Part shown: piece after piece, positions 19,376 through 28,930 of the stretch | Layout: each line of letters begins with the position of its first letter | How positions within the stretch are numbered: position 1 is the first letter of the stretch | Assembly: GCA_963667195.1 (NCBI GenBank) | Contig: OY762962.1 | Coordinates: forward strand, 2,852,001 to 2,916,000 | Reading direction: 5' to 3' | Length of the DNA: 64,000 bases | Origin: UBA7703 sp963667195 | GTDB taxonomy: Bacteria > Bacillota > Clostridia > Christensenellales > CAG-138 | Notes under the pieces: generated by a model | Database searches by the model: none | Told to the model about the DNA's origin: nothing | The model's input: the letters and a program-made list of their open reading frames with translations, nothing else | Program-made: the position numbers and the translations under genes

Positions 19376-20737
19376 TTATTGCTGCGGCTTCTTTTCTTTT
19401 GCGAAGAACGCACCGATGATCATGATCGCGGCGAAAATGACAAGATACCAGACGACCTTCATCCCGTGCGATACGATAGCAGCGTAGCCCATAAACAGGC
19501 AGCCAAGTACGCCTAGTGTCGGCATCACGATGCGCTTGAACGCGCCGAGATCCTTCTGCTTCACCATGAACGCGATAAACATCGGGATATACAGGGCATA
19601 GACTGTGATGATCGGCAACTCCGAAGAGTCAAACGACAGCACGCCGAACCAGGATTTCTCGACGAGGTTCGCGCCAAAGAAGTACGCAAGCCAAAGCACG
19701 CAGAGCAGCAAACCCAGCACGGACGAGTTGGTCGCCATGTTGGTCTTGGGGCTGACTTCCTGATAGGTTTCCGGCGAGGGACCGACGTGACGCGCCGCAA
19801 GCGAGTAGAATCCGCGCGTGCAGCCCATCATGAGACCGTTGAGTGTGCCCAGGCAGGAGATGATGATGAACACGAACAAAAGCGTGCCACCTACGTTGGA
19901 GAACAACGTGGAAAACGCGATCTTGACGCCTTCCTGGCCCTGCTCCATGAGCGTTTGGTTCGAGACCACACCCGCAAGACCAACGTAGTAAAGAATGTAG
20001 ACGACGATGACGATCGCAGCGCCGGCAACCAGCGCGATGGGCAGGTTTTTCTTGGAGTCACGCAGCTCCGCGTTGATGCTGGTCGCGATGACCCAGCCTT
20101 CATATGCAAACGCGGTTGCGCAAACAGCGGTCAACAGCGCGCTGCTCTTGGAGGCGACGACGGTGACGGCATTGGTGAAATTCTGTACCGTCATACCGTT
20201 GGCGAGGCCAACGATCACACCGACAACGCCCATCAGAACGAGCGGAATCAGCTTGATCACGGTTGTAGTCACCTGGAATTTACCCGCGAGCTTCGGCGAA
20301 AGCGCGTTGATGGCATAGCTGCCGATGAGGAAAACCGCTGAGAGAACCATGCACTCCGGGCCGACGATCGACCAGCCGAAGAGAACCGCAGTGTAACGCG
20401 CGGAAACCCAAGCCAGAACGGAGGTCAGCGTCGGATAATAGATGGTGGCGAAAAACCACCCCATCATATAACCGTACTTTTTGCCGACCGTGACTTCGGA
20501 ATAGTCCACGACGCCGTTGACATACTCATACTTAGTCGCCATGACGGCAAACACGTAAGAGCAGATCATCATGATCACACCGCCGATGATCCACGCAAGA
20601 ATGCCGAGCGGCAGATTTCCGCCAGTAACGCCAAGAATTTTCTCGGCCTTAAAGAAAACGCCGCTTCCGATGACGATACCAACGACCATCGAGATAGCGG
20701 TAAACAGGCCATATTTCTTTTTGAGTTGTGTATCCAT
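19376..20737 (-). CDS. APC superfamily amino acid permease
   Basis: 453 residues with about twelve hydrophobic segments. The N-terminal KKYGLFTAISMVVGIVIGSGVFF is the APC substrate-binding helix 1 with its GxG break; the GVVDYSEVTVGKKYGYMMGW region and cytoplasmic loops are typical of Firmicute amino acid transporters (YfnA/SteT-like). Imports or exchanges an amino acid; which one cannot be read. It has its own promoter (20798-20826) and terminator, so it is a single-gene unit divergent from the alpha-galactosidase. Confidence 0.88.
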   Translation of the reverse strand: MDTQLKKKYGLFTAISMVVGIVIGSGVFFKAEKILGVTGGNLPLGILAWIIGGVIMMICSYVFAVMATKYEYVNGVVDYSEVTVGKKYGYMMGWFFATIYYPTLTSVLAWVSARYTAVLFGWSIVGPECMVLSAVFLIGSYAINALSPKLAGKFQVTTTVIKLIPLVLMGVVGVIVGLANGMTVQNFTNAVTVVASKSSALLTAVCATAFAYEGWVIATSINAELRDSKKNLPIALVAGAAIVIVVYILYYVGLAGVVSNQTLMEQGQEGVKIAFSTLFSNVGGTLLFVFIIISCLGTLNGLMMGCTRGFYSLAARHVGPSPETYQEVSPKTNMATNSSVLGLLLCVLWLAYFFGANLVEKSWFGVLSFDSSELPIITVYALYIPMFIAFMVKQKDLGAFKRIVMPTLGVLGCLFMGYAAIVSHGMKVVWYLVIFAAIMIIGAFFAKEKKPQQ

Positions 20738-20797
20738 TGCCCAATCCCCTTATTCAAAATTTAATGTTAATTGGAAAGCTCACTCAACCCCGATACA

Positions 20798-20826
20798 TTT
20801 ATACAGGATCGTGTGCAGAAAGTCAA
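20798..20826 (-). promoter_or_regulatory. Promoter of the APC permease
   Basis: Read on the minus strand: TTGACT, 17-bp spacer, TATAAA. It is placed 60 bp upstream of the permease start. Confidence 0.75.
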
Positions 20827-20882
20827 CAAAAGCAACCTGAAAATCGCATAAAAATTCGTTGGCTCATGCAGGCGGATCAACA

Positions 20883-20911
20883 TTGACGATGCGAGTTTCC
20901 AACGATACAAT
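20883..20911 (+). promoter_or_regulatory. Promoter of the alpha-galactosidase
   Basis: TTGACG, 17-bp spacer, TACAAT; the start codon follows 55 bp later. No obvious operator palindrome or cre-like site is seen around it. Confidence 0.75.
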
Positions 20912-20966
20912 GACATTGATTTCACACATCATTTCTTCTTGTATTTTTCGTCAGGAAAGGAAGCAT

Positions 20967-23315
20967 ATGATCGACTATCAGGATCAGCTGTTTACGCTGG
21001 AAACAGATCATACCAGCTATCTATTTCGCGTCACAGGCTTTGGTCATCTGGAACATGTCTACTACGGCGAGCGGATTCCGCGCGGGGAAACGCAAACACT
21101 CTCGACCAAGCGCTCGATTATGCACGGCAGCTCGGTGTTGTATGACGCGCAAAAGGACGATAGTTACTGCCTCGACAACATCCCGCTGGAATGGTCCGGC
21201 GTGGGCTCGGGAGACTATCGCCAGACGCCGATCGAAGTCAAGCTTGCGGACGGAACCTACCGCACCGACTTTTTGTTCGACTCGTACGAGATCGTCGCGG
21301 GCTGCGTTGCGATGGAGTCCCTGCCCTCCGCTTACGATGAAACGAACACGACGCAAACGCTGATCGTCACCCTGCTCGACCGCGCGGCAAACCTCAAGCT
21401 CCTTCTGTATTACACCGTATTTCCCGCGGCCGACGTGATCTCGCGCAGAAGTGTGCTCGTCAATACGGGCGATGGCGCGGTGTCGATCCGCAGGATCATG
21501 AGCATGCAGCTCGATATGGAGAACGAGGGCTTCTCCCTCGTCACCTTCGACGGCGCGTGGATCAAAGAGACACATCGGCATGACCGCAAACTGCAATATG
21601 GGCAGTTTGTCAACTCCTCCGTCACAGGCGCTTCCAGCAACCGACACAACCCCGGTTTTTTACTGTATGCCGATGGCGCGACGCAGTCTCACGGGCGCGT
21701 GTACGGATTTAACCTCGTCTATAGCGGCAACCATATGGGGCTTACCGAGCTAAGCCCGTTTGATCTGGTTCGCGTGCAGCTCGGTATCCATCCGCAGAGC
21801 TTCGACTGGCTCCTCGAATCCGGCGCACGCTTTGAAACGCCGGAGGCGGTGATGACGTTTTCGCCGGATGGCTTCAACGGCATGAGCGCGCACTTTCACG
21901 ACTTCGTAAACGGGCACATCGTGCGCGGAGACTGGAAGGGCAAAGAACGCCCGATACTCATCAATAATTGGGAAGCCTGTTTTTTCCGATTCACCCGGAG
22001 TAAGCTTCTCCGTCTTGCGCGGCAGGCAAGGCGGCTCGGTGTAGAACTGTTTGTGCTCGACGACGGCTGGTTTGGCAAACGGAACGACGACCATGCCGGC
22101 CTTGGCGACTACAACGTCAACCGAAAGAAGCTTCCCCGGGGTATTAAATCGTTTGCCGAGGAAATTCACGCGCTGGGTCTTCAGTTTGGCCTCTGGTTTG
22201 AGCCGGAGATGGTGAACCCCGACAGCGACCTCTATCGCTCGCATCCGGAATACGCGGTCACCACGCCGGGCAGAACGCCGCTGTTTGGCAGAAACCAACT
22301 CGTGCTCGATCTATGCAATCCCGCCGTGCGGGATTATATCGTAGAGAACGTCTCCCGCATTCTGGACGATGCGAAGATCGACTATGTCAAGTGGGACATG
22401 AACCGCCACATCAGCGACGCCTGCTCCCCCGTGCTCGCGAATCAGGGCGAGTTCTACCATCGCTATATCATCGGGCTTTACGATGTGCTCGCGCGCATCT
22501 TCCGTCCGCGCCCGCAGATTCTGCTCGAGTCCTGCTCCAGCGGCGGAAACCGCTTTGATCTTGGCATGCTGTGCTTCTCGCCGCAGGTTTGGTCGAGCGA
22601 CGACACGGACGCGATGGAACGCCTCAAGATTCAGGAAGGCCTGAGCTATCTCTATCCGCAGTCCACGATGGGCGCGCACGTCTCTGCCTCGCCAAACCAG
22701 CAAACACTCCGGCAAACGTCGATTGCGTCGCGGTTCAACGTCGCGAGCTTCGGCTGCCTCGGCTACGAGCTGGATTTAAAGCATCTCACGCATTTGGAGC
22801 GCACGGAGGCGCGCGAGCAGATCGCGTTTTATAAAGCGCATCGCAAAACGCTCCAATTTGGTCGTTTCTTTCGCCACGACACGCCGAAGTCGAACAAAGT
22901 ATATTGGCAGGCGGTCTCGCGGGATCAGACAAAGTCCGTCGTTGGTGTTTATCAACCGCTGGCGCAAGCCGCGGAGGGCAACGATATCCTGCCAATCTCC
23001 GGCTTACAGGACTCGCTCATATACCGCATGCAGACCAAAGGACAGCGCGTGTTTCTACATCGCTTCGGCGGTCTGGTCAACCACCTATTGCCGTTCTCAA
23101 TCAATCCAAACGGACTGCTCTTCCGCTGGGCGGATCGGCTCTACGCGATGCAGGATTGTGTGGTGAGTTACGAGGCCAGCGGAAAAACGCTCATGCAGGG
23201 CGTGCACCTGAACAATCAATTCGTGGGAACCGGCTACAATGATCGCGTCCGCATGCTAAGTGACTTCGGGTCAAACCTGTACACAATTGAAGCAAAAGCA
23301 AATGACGAGATTTGA
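20967..23315 (+). CDS. Alpha-galactosidase, glycoside hydrolase family 36
   Basis: Hydrolyses terminal alpha-1,6-galactose from raffinose-type sugars and galactomannan. 782 residues: N-terminal beta-supersandwich, central TIM barrel and C-terminal beta domain. The nucleophile Asp is in YVKWDMNRHISD (about residue 477) and the acid/base Asp in WSSDDTDAMERL; LLESCSSGGNRFDLG is the substrate-binding motif. There is no signal peptide, so it is cytosolic and acts on imported oligosaccharides, although no sugar transporter is adjacent. ATG 20967 follows GGAAAGGAAG; the frame is open further upstream but that part covers the promoter. Confidence 0.95.
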   Translation: MIDYQDQLFTLETDHTSYLFRVTGFGHLEHVYYGERIPRGETQTLSTKRSIMHGSSVLYDAQKDDSYCLDNIPLEWSGVGSGDYRQTPIEVKLADGTYRTDFLFDSYEIVAGCVAMESLPSAYDETNTTQTLIVTLLDRAANLKLLLYYTVFPAADVISRRSVLVNTGDGAVSIRRIMSMQLDMENEGFSLVTFDGAWIKETHRHDRKLQYGQFVNSSVTGASSNRHNPGFLLYADGATQSHGRVYGFNLVYSGNHMGLTELSPFDLVRVQLGIHPQSFDWLLESGARFETPEAVMTFSPDGFNGMSAHFHDFVNGHIVRGDWKGKERPILINNWEACFFRFTRSKLLRLARQARRLGVELFVLDDGWFGKRNDDHAGLGDYNVNRKKLPRGIKSFAEEIHALGLQFGLWFEPEMVNPDSDLYRSHPEYAVTTPGRTPLFGRNQLVLDLCNPAVRDYIVENVSRILDDAKIDYVKWDMNRHISDACSPVLANQGEFYHRYIIGLYDVLARIFRPRPQILLESCSSGGNRFDLGMLCFSPQVWSSDDTDAMERLKIQEGLSYLYPQSTMGAHVSASPNQQTLRQTSIASRFNVASFGCLGYELDLKHLTHLERTEAREQIAFYKAHRKTLQFGRFFRHDTPKSNKVYWQAVSRDQTKSVVGVYQPLAQAAEGNDILPISGLQDSLIYRMQTKGQRVFLHRFGGLVNHLLPFSINPNGLLFRWADRLYAMQDCVVSYEASGKTLMQGVHLNNQFVGTGYNDRVRMLSDFGSNLYTIEAKANDEI

Positions 23316-23381
23316 AAAACAATGTAACTGTACACATAATACAAATATACCCTTGCTAATATTCATGAAACGCGATTAAAT

Positions 23382-23405
23382 AGACAGGAAAGGATTTTTC
23401 TGTCT
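23382..23405 (+). terminator. Terminator after the alpha-galactosidase
   Basis: Ten-base-pair stem AGACAGGAAA/TTTTCTGTCT (one G-T pair) with a GGAT loop, followed by GTTTTTGTTG. Confidence 0.75.
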
Positions 23406-23446
23406 GTTTTTGTTGTACTCGTCTGGAATTCGATCTATTTCTATAG

Positions 23447-23475
23447 TTGACGCTGATAGTCGTCTTTGCTAGAAT
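23447..23475 (+). promoter_or_regulatory. Promoter of the degV-type gene
   Basis: TTGACG, 17-bp spacer, TAGAAT. The start codon is 35 bp downstream. Confidence 0.75.
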
Positions 23476-23509
23476 TAGAAAACTGTCTGCTCGAGGAGGA
23501 TACTATCGT

Positions 23510-24403
23510 ATGCCTGATCACCAGATCGTACTCAGCGCGGATACCCCTTGCGACATTGGCGAGGAGCTCAAGTTGCGTTATGCGGTCTCGCTCTATCCGC
23601 TCCATATCATACTCGATGAAAAACAATATACGGATGGCTTGGACATCACGTCCGCGGAGCTTTACGAGGCTTGGTGGAAGCACAAGCTTCTTCCGCGTAC
23701 CGCCGCCATCAATCCCGAGGAATATCAGAGTTATTTTCAGAAGTTCTTAGATCAGGGTTGCGATGTGATCCACATCTCCCTTGGTTCCGGACTTTCCAGT
23801 TCGCATGCAAACGCCGTTCTTGCGGCAAACTTGCTCAAAGACAAGGGCAACGTCTACGTGATCGACTCCTGTTCGCTTTCCACGGGCTTCGGCCTTCTCG
23901 TTTGCGAGGCGGGTGAGCGAATCAAGGCAGGGCTAACCGCAGAGCAAATCGTAAACGAAGTTTCGGCGCTCACGCAGGACACCCGCGCGAGCTTTGTTCT
24001 CGATACGCTGGAGTTCATGCGCGCGGGTGGTCGCTGCTCCAGCATCACACAAATCGGCGCCGCGCTGATGAACCTCAAGCCCACGATTCTCGTGCGAAAC
24101 GATCGTCAGGGCAGCATGGTCGTCGGCAAAAAGTACATGGGCAAACTTGCGCCGTCGCTCATGAAATATGTGGACGACCAGCTCAAGGGACGCACCGACT
24201 TGATACTGGATCGTGTATTTGTGACCCACTCCGGTATGGATGATCCCTCTTCGATCGATCGTGTTGTTGCCCGTATCAAGGAGCTGCAACCATTTCGCGA
24301 GGTCTTCGTTACTCAAGCGAGCTGCACGATCAGCAGCCACTGCGGGCCAAACACGCTTGGCGTTCTCTTTCTTACAAAGCCCGGCTCAAAGGCCGCGGAA
24401 TAA
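23510..24403 (+). CDS. DegV family fatty-acid-binding protein
   Basis: 297 residues. DegV/FakB proteins bind a fatty acid and present it to the kinase FakA for phosphorylation and phospholipid synthesis. Conserved features: SADTPCDIG at the N-terminus, HISLGSGLSSSHANAV, VIDSCSLSTGFGLLV, and EFMRAGGRCS before the C-terminal domain. The start is ATG 23510 with GAGGAGG ten bases upstream; the longer frame would begin at the -35 box. Monocistronic, between its own promoter and a strong terminator. FakA is not in the window. Confidence 0.9.
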   Translation: MPDHQIVLSADTPCDIGEELKLRYAVSLYPLHIILDEKQYTDGLDITSAELYEAWWKHKLLPRTAAINPEEYQSYFQKFLDQGCDVIHISLGSGLSSSHANAVLAANLLKDKGNVYVIDSCSLSTGFGLLVCEAGERIKAGLTAEQIVNEVSALTQDTRASFVLDTLEFMRAGGRCSSITQIGAALMNLKPTILVRNDRQGSMVVGKKYMGKLAPSLMKYVDDQLKGRTDLILDRVFVTHSGMDDPSSIDRVVARIKELQPFREVFVTQASCTISSHCGPNTLGVLFLTKPGSKAAE

Positions 24404-24416
24404 CGCACTGCAACAT

Positions 24417-24442
24417 AAAAGCGGCGAGTAATCGCCGCTTTT
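24417..24442 (+). terminator. Terminator after degV
   Basis: AAAAGCGGCGA/TCGCCGCTTTT, an 11-bp perfect stem with a GTAA loop and a T-run built into the 3' arm. Confidence 0.9.
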
Positions 24443-24509
24443 TGCATGTTATTTGATTCGGATAGATCAAATAAAATATCTTCCCGAGATTCCCTCGATT
24501 CCTCTGCGT

Positions 24510-27332
24510 TTACAGGTCATCCTGTTCTATAATGCTTAGAAATACTTCTGCAATCTGCGGGTCAAACTGCGTACCCGCATTCTTCCGGATCTCTTCAATC
24601 GCACGCTCCCGAGGCAACGCTTTGCGATAGACACGGTCTTCCGTCATCGCGTCGTACGCATCGGCGACGGCAAGGATGCGCGAAAGCAGCGGAATCTTTT
24701 CGCCCGCGATCTGATTGGGATATCCCTTGCCATCCCAGCGCTCGTGGTGCGTTAAGATGAGGTCCGCGATGGGTGCGAGATCCGGCGAAGCCATCGCAAT
24801 GCGATAGCCGATCTCGGGATGCGTTCGCATGATGGCGAGTTCATCCTCATTCAGAGCGGATGACTTATTCAATATTTGATCGCTGATGCCGATCTTGCCG
24901 ATATCGTGCAACATCGCAAAAAGCCTGAGCCGATCGATATCATCCTGATGCAGCATCAGCTTCTGCCCGATGATCGAACAAAACGACCCGATTCGCTCGG
25001 CGTGTTCCTTGGTTTCAAAGCTGCGCTCAAACAGCGTCGTCATGATGGAAGAAAGTACCGCGTTATGATGGCTCTTTTGGTCAAAGAGCTTTCTGCGCGC
25101 CATGTTGGCCTCTGCATCCTTCTCTACCTGCGCAAACTCAACCGATGGATCCGACTTTGTACTGAATCCAATTGAGAGATTGATCACCATTGCGCGATCT
25201 TTTTCATTCGCATTGCGAATGGTGAATGCATCCTTGAGTTCCTGCATGCGCGATTCACAATCCTGCGCATTCGTGTGGGGTAATAATATGCCAAACTCGT
25301 CGCCGCCAATGCGGGCGAGCACTTCCTTAGGCCTCATATTTGCCTTGAGAACAGCCGCGGTCGATTGAATGATATGATCCCCAACATCGTATCCGAACGC
25401 GTCGTTGATCAGTTTCAGTCCGTTGATGTCCACGAAAAACACCGAGAGCGGCAGATGTTCCGCCGTGTCCAGGGTCCTTCTGGCCGTGTCATAATATTGT
25501 CTGTTATGAATTCCAGTGAGCTGATCGTGATTGCTCAGATATTGAATTTGCAAAAATTGCAGTTTTGTTTTGGTTACGTCGATAATGATACCCTCGAGCG
25601 CAATGATTTCCCCTGCTTCGTTTGCAACGCCTTGATTGATATCTAATACCCATTTGCGTTCGCCAGATGCTGTCATGATCTCATATTCATAACGATTGCT
25701 GCTCTTTTTTTCAATGTGATCGATGCTTTCATTCCAAATGGATTCCCTGTACTCCGGGCAGATGACATCATTAAACGTCAAAACTCGATTATCGATCAGC
25801 TCATCGGGTAGATATCCGGTCAGCGCAAAGCAGCCCGAGGAGACAAACTGCATCGTCCAGTCCCGATCAAATGCACAACGATACGCCATGCCGGGCAGAT
25901 TGGAAAGCAACACGCTCTTGCTGCGTTCACTCTCCTGAAGCGCTCGCATCGTCTTATGAAGGTCGGTCACATCGATTCCGGCTGAAAGAACTCCGGTAAT
26001 CTCTCCGTTCTCGCCGCGAAGAACTCTGTTTCGCCACTCAACCTGTCGAATCTCATTGTCTGCGCGCAATATCCCGTTTTCATTGCTGTCGGTTGGCAAA
26101 ATTGCTCCATCAAAGAGACGGCGCATGACATCGTAAACGCCAGCACGATCTTCCGCCGGTACAAACTTTTCGATCCAGGGTTGCCCTATGATCTCCTCTT
26201 TTGGCAAACCAACGATATCGCACCCCGTCTGGTTGATCATGGTGACGTTGCAATCTTGGTCAAACGCCACAAACGCCACCGCGGCGATATCAAAGTACGT
26301 CTGCGCGCGGTCTCGTTCCTGCGCAATCGTTTTTTCCGTTTGCTTGCGCTGCGTGATATCGCGGGAGATGCCTCCAACGCCGCGCTTATGATGAGACAGC
26401 TCCACCGGGAATATGATCGTCTCGAAGAAACGATCATCGTTGGAGTCTTCAATATAGACCGGCCTCCCGCTGAGCAGAACCCTGCGGTCACGTGACTCCC
26501 AAAGGAGCGCATCCGAACCGGGCTTGATTTCATTGAGCTGTTTCCCGATCAGCGAATCCTCCTTCAGGCCATAATACCGCTGCATGTTGGTGTTGACCGC
26601 GATATAACGAAGTGCGCTGTCCTTGAGATAGACGAGATCGTAGCTGGAATTGAGAAACGCCTTATAGATCGCCTCGTTCTCTCGCGCCGCGTTCTCTGCC
26701 TGAACGCGCTCTGTCACATCCTGCAGGGTCCCGATGACGTAAAGCTGATCGGAATGATCCCCAAGGATACTTTGAAGTCGGATTTGAATCGTCCTCTCCG
26801 GCGCATGCATACGCAGAATGCGGCAGTCAAAAACGGTTTCGCCGCCTTTCATCGTAACTTCGCTCGACATTTTTTGAACCATGTCGCGGTCGTTGATATG
26901 CACTTTTCTAAGCAACTTGTCGAAGGAATACGGCAAATCCTCTTCGTTCAAATCGAGTATTTGCAACGCTTCATTGGAAAAAAGATATGTTTGTGTTTTT
27001 GCATCAAACGAAAAATTACCAACATGCGCAAGGTGCTGCGCCTCTTGAAGCGCATTTTCGCTTTCCTGACGAATCAGACTTTCGCGGTAAACCTTACGCA
27101 AGTTGGAATAAACAAGGATGTAGATTAAAATTGCGGACGCAGTGACAAAAGCAAGACCTTTCCAGATGCTGATTAAAAAAACATCGGCGCTCTCATGATG
27201 AGTACTCGCAACGATCATTTCGGATCCGATGATCCATACATAACCAATAAAGCCATAGATGGCTGCAATCAAAAGAGATGCTCTCAACGAACCTCTCTTG
27301 TTATGGGGTTGTATGCCGCCGATTGGTTTCAT
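24510..27332 (-). CDS. Membrane PAS-GGDEF-HD-GYP cyclic-di-GMP protein
   Basis: 940 residues. Two transmembrane helices (about 14-36 and 52-74), four successive PAS-type sensor domains (about 85-205, 210-330, 335-455, 460-590), then a GGDEF diguanylate cyclase domain (about 600-760) with intact RIGGDEFGIL, and an HD-GYP phosphodiesterase domain (about 765-938) with LHDIGKIGI and HHERWDGKGYP. It could both make and break cyclic-di-GMP. The RxxD inhibitory site expected five residues before GGDEF reads RPKE, so product inhibition may be lost. ATG 27332 is chosen (GGAG seven bases upstream) over a GTG two codons earlier. Confidence 0.92.
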   Translation of the reverse strand: MKPIGGIQPHNKRGSLRASLLIAAIYGFIGYVWIIGSEMIVASTHHESADVFLISIWKGLAFVTASAILIYILVYSNLRKVYRESLIRQESENALQEAQHLAHVGNFSFDAKTQTYLFSNEALQILDLNEEDLPYSFDKLLRKVHINDRDMVQKMSSEVTMKGGETVFDCRILRMHAPERTIQIRLQSILGDHSDQLYVIGTLQDVTERVQAENAARENEAIYKAFLNSSYDLVYLKDSALRYIAVNTNMQRYYGLKEDSLIGKQLNEIKPGSDALLWESRDRRVLLSGRPVYIEDSNDDRFFETIIFPVELSHHKRGVGGISRDITQRKQTEKTIAQERDRAQTYFDIAAVAFVAFDQDCNVTMINQTGCDIVGLPKEEIIGQPWIEKFVPAEDRAGVYDVMRRLFDGAILPTDSNENGILRADNEIRQVEWRNRVLRGENGEITGVLSAGIDVTDLHKTMRALQESERSKSVLLSNLPGMAYRCAFDRDWTMQFVSSGCFALTGYLPDELIDNRVLTFNDVICPEYRESIWNESIDHIEKKSSNRYEYEIMTASGERKWVLDINQGVANEAGEIIALEGIIIDVTKTKLQFLQIQYLSNHDQLTGIHNRQYYDTARRTLDTAEHLPLSVFFVDINGLKLINDAFGYDVGDHIIQSTAAVLKANMRPKEVLARIGGDEFGILLPHTNAQDCESRMQELKDAFTIRNANEKDRAMVINLSIGFSTKSDPSVEFAQVEKDAEANMARRKLFDQKSHHNAVLSSIMTTLFERSFETKEHAERIGSFCSIIGQKLMLHQDDIDRLRLFAMLHDIGKIGISDQILNKSSALNEDELAIMRTHPEIGYRIAMASPDLAPIADLILTHHERWDGKGYPNQIAGEKIPLLSRILAVADAYDAMTEDRVYRKALPRERAIEEIRKNAGTQFDPQIAEVFLSIIEQDDL

Positions 27333-27550
27333 AATCACGCTCCATTGCCACTTTCCAAAAGCACAAACGTTCCTCGTTTATGAACTGAATCAAATCGAAG
27401 ATTGTTTGCCGGCGATATACGGTTTCTAGAAGTTTTACTGCTAAATACTACAAAACCAGCATAGCAATATAATATTATGTAGTTTGCTGTTTAGCAATCA
27501 AATTATTGACTATGCGTATAGTTTTACCCAGAAAACGGGTATTACTGCCG

Positions 27551-27769
27551 TTATTCACCACCAATAAAGGTGAATCTTTGATATATTTTTCCGTCGCGTT
27601 CCACTATTTCGTTCCACATGCGAGCTGGCCGCACCCAAACACCATGCGCACCATAGAGCGCACGATATACCACCATATCCTCTAGCGACTCGGAGTGCTT
27701 CGCCAGATACAACACCTCGTATTCGTTTCCCTTAAAATGGCGGTAACGCCCGATCTTAATCTCTTCCAT
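27551..27769 (-). CDS. DUF1653 family protein
   Basis: 72 residues, matching the small DUF1653 domain: GRYRHFKGNEYEVLYLAKHSE and MVVYRALYG...VWVRPARMWNE are its characteristic blocks. The molecular function is unknown. GGAGG precedes the ATG. It begins 21 bp after azlD on the same strand and is probably the last gene of that unit. Downstream (27339-27550) lies an AT-rich gap to the next gene in which I see no further gene. Confidence 0.85.
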   Translation of the reverse strand: MEEIKIGRYRHFKGNEYEVLYLAKHSESLEDMVVYRALYGAHGVWVRPARMWNEIVERDGKIYQRFTFIGGE

Positions 27770-27790
27770 CTTTCAAATCCTCCGAATCCA

Positions 27791-28129
27791 TTATACAACA
27801 AACACCGCCTGCACGAGAAACATATATAAGGCGGTTCCTAAGCCGATGCTGAGCAACACATTCTTTCTCCAAAGGTGGATAAATATGATAAACGCAATCG
27901 AGATCAACTCCGGCAAGCCGTGCGGATACGAAATGATCGGCACGCTTTTGAGGCAATAAACGACAAGAAGCCCCATCATCATGGGTGGTAGAACATTACC
28001 AAGATAGGTGACGACCGCGGGCGGTTGCTTTCCTTCCGGAAAAAGAACAAACGGCGTAAAGCGTGTCGTTATCGCGCCGAGCATGACTGCAAACACGGTT
28101 AGGATCACTTGTATCGGCGTTAGTTGCAT
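27791..28129 (-). CDS. azlD: AzlD-type branched-chain amino acid exporter subunit
   Basis: 112 residues with four hydrophobic segments; TRFTPFVLFP and the conserved YLGNVLPPMMMGLLVVYCLK stretch identify AzlD. Together with AzlC it forms an export system for branched-chain amino acids and analogues. It overlaps azlC by 10 bp. The position just after the ilv-leu operon fits overflow export of its products, which is inference from context. Confidence 0.9.
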   Translation of the reverse strand: MQLTPIQVILTVFAVMLGAITTRFTPFVLFPEGKQPPAVVTYLGNVLPPMMMGLLVVYCLKSVPIISYPHGLPELISIAFIIFIHLWRKNVLLSIGLGTALYMFLVQAVFVV

Positions 28130-28824
28130 AGTTTTTTCCTCCCCGCAAGCAGTGTGATTAAGATGATAGCCAGCGCGGGCAAAACCATGTTTGCAGCCCC
28201 GAATACCAACCGTGAGATCAATGCGCAGGCGATCCCGATTAGTCCCAGCACCCAGTTATCCTTCTTTTTCATCTGCTCTAAAAACAGCACGACAAACAGC
28301 GCGGTCAGCGCAAAATCCAGCCCCTTCATGTCAAACGGCATCCAGTTTCCGATCAAGCCGCCGATGAGTGTGCCGCCTACCCAATAGAGATAGTCCAAGA
28401 GCGAAATGCTCAAATAGAAGTACTTCGGCTCCACTCCCTCTGGTGGTGCTGCGGAAGAGACGATCGAAAATGTTTCGTCGCAGAGCGTAAAGATCAAGAA
28501 GCCCTTGATCTTACCAAAACCTTTGTACTTGTCCAGCATCGACAGCCCGTAGAATAAGTGCCTTGCGTTGACGAGCAGACTGAGGATCAGCGCCTCCAAC
28601 GGTTGAAACGCCGTTGTGAGCAGCGTGATCGCCACAAACTGCATACTCCCGCAGAACGCAACCGCGCTCATGAGCACAGACCACTGCGGGCCGTAACCCT
28701 TCTCGAGCATCAGCATGCCGTATGCGATCCCCAATACGAGAAACCCCGCAAGAACGGGTAGTGTATGCGGGAATGCTGCCGAGAGTGCTTTTGTGAACTT
28801 ATGCTTCCTTGTTGTCTCCAACAT
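28120..28824 (-). CDS. azlC: AzlC-type branched-chain amino acid exporter subunit
   Basis: 234 residues, six or so transmembrane helices. FPHTLPVLAGFLVLGIAYGMLM and MQFVAITLL...LLVNARHLFYGLSML are AzlC/YgaZ family blocks. ATG 28824 has AGGAG five bases upstream; the frame is open twelve codons further, without a ribosome site. Partner of AzlD. It follows the DUF815 gene by 106 bp, with a possible attenuating hairpin in the gap. Confidence 0.9.
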   Translation of the reverse strand: MLETTRKHKFTKALSAAFPHTLPVLAGFLVLGIAYGMLMLEKGYGPQWSVLMSAVAFCGSMQFVAITLLTTAFQPLEALILSLLVNARHLFYGLSMLDKYKGFGKIKGFLIFTLCDETFSIVSSAAPPEGVEPKYFYLSISLLDYLYWVGGTLIGGLIGNWMPFDMKGLDFALTALFVVLFLEQMKKKDNWVLGLIGIACALISRLVFGAANMVLPALAIILITLLAGRKKLCN

Positions 28825-28865
28825 GTTTCTCCTCATTGATCCCATCCGGGATGAATACAAAACAG

Positions 28866-28886
28866 CCGACGGGTGATCGCCGCCGG
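28866..28886 (-). terminator. Possible terminator between DUF815 gene and azlC
   Basis: Minus-strand stem CCGGCGG/CCGTCGG (one G-T pair), 7-base loop, then CTGTTTTGT. The short T-run makes partial read-through into azlCD likely. Confidence 0.45.
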
Positions 28887-28930
28887 TTGCCTTGCCTTTT
28901 GTATGTTGTCAATCGCGCCCGAATTCCGGC

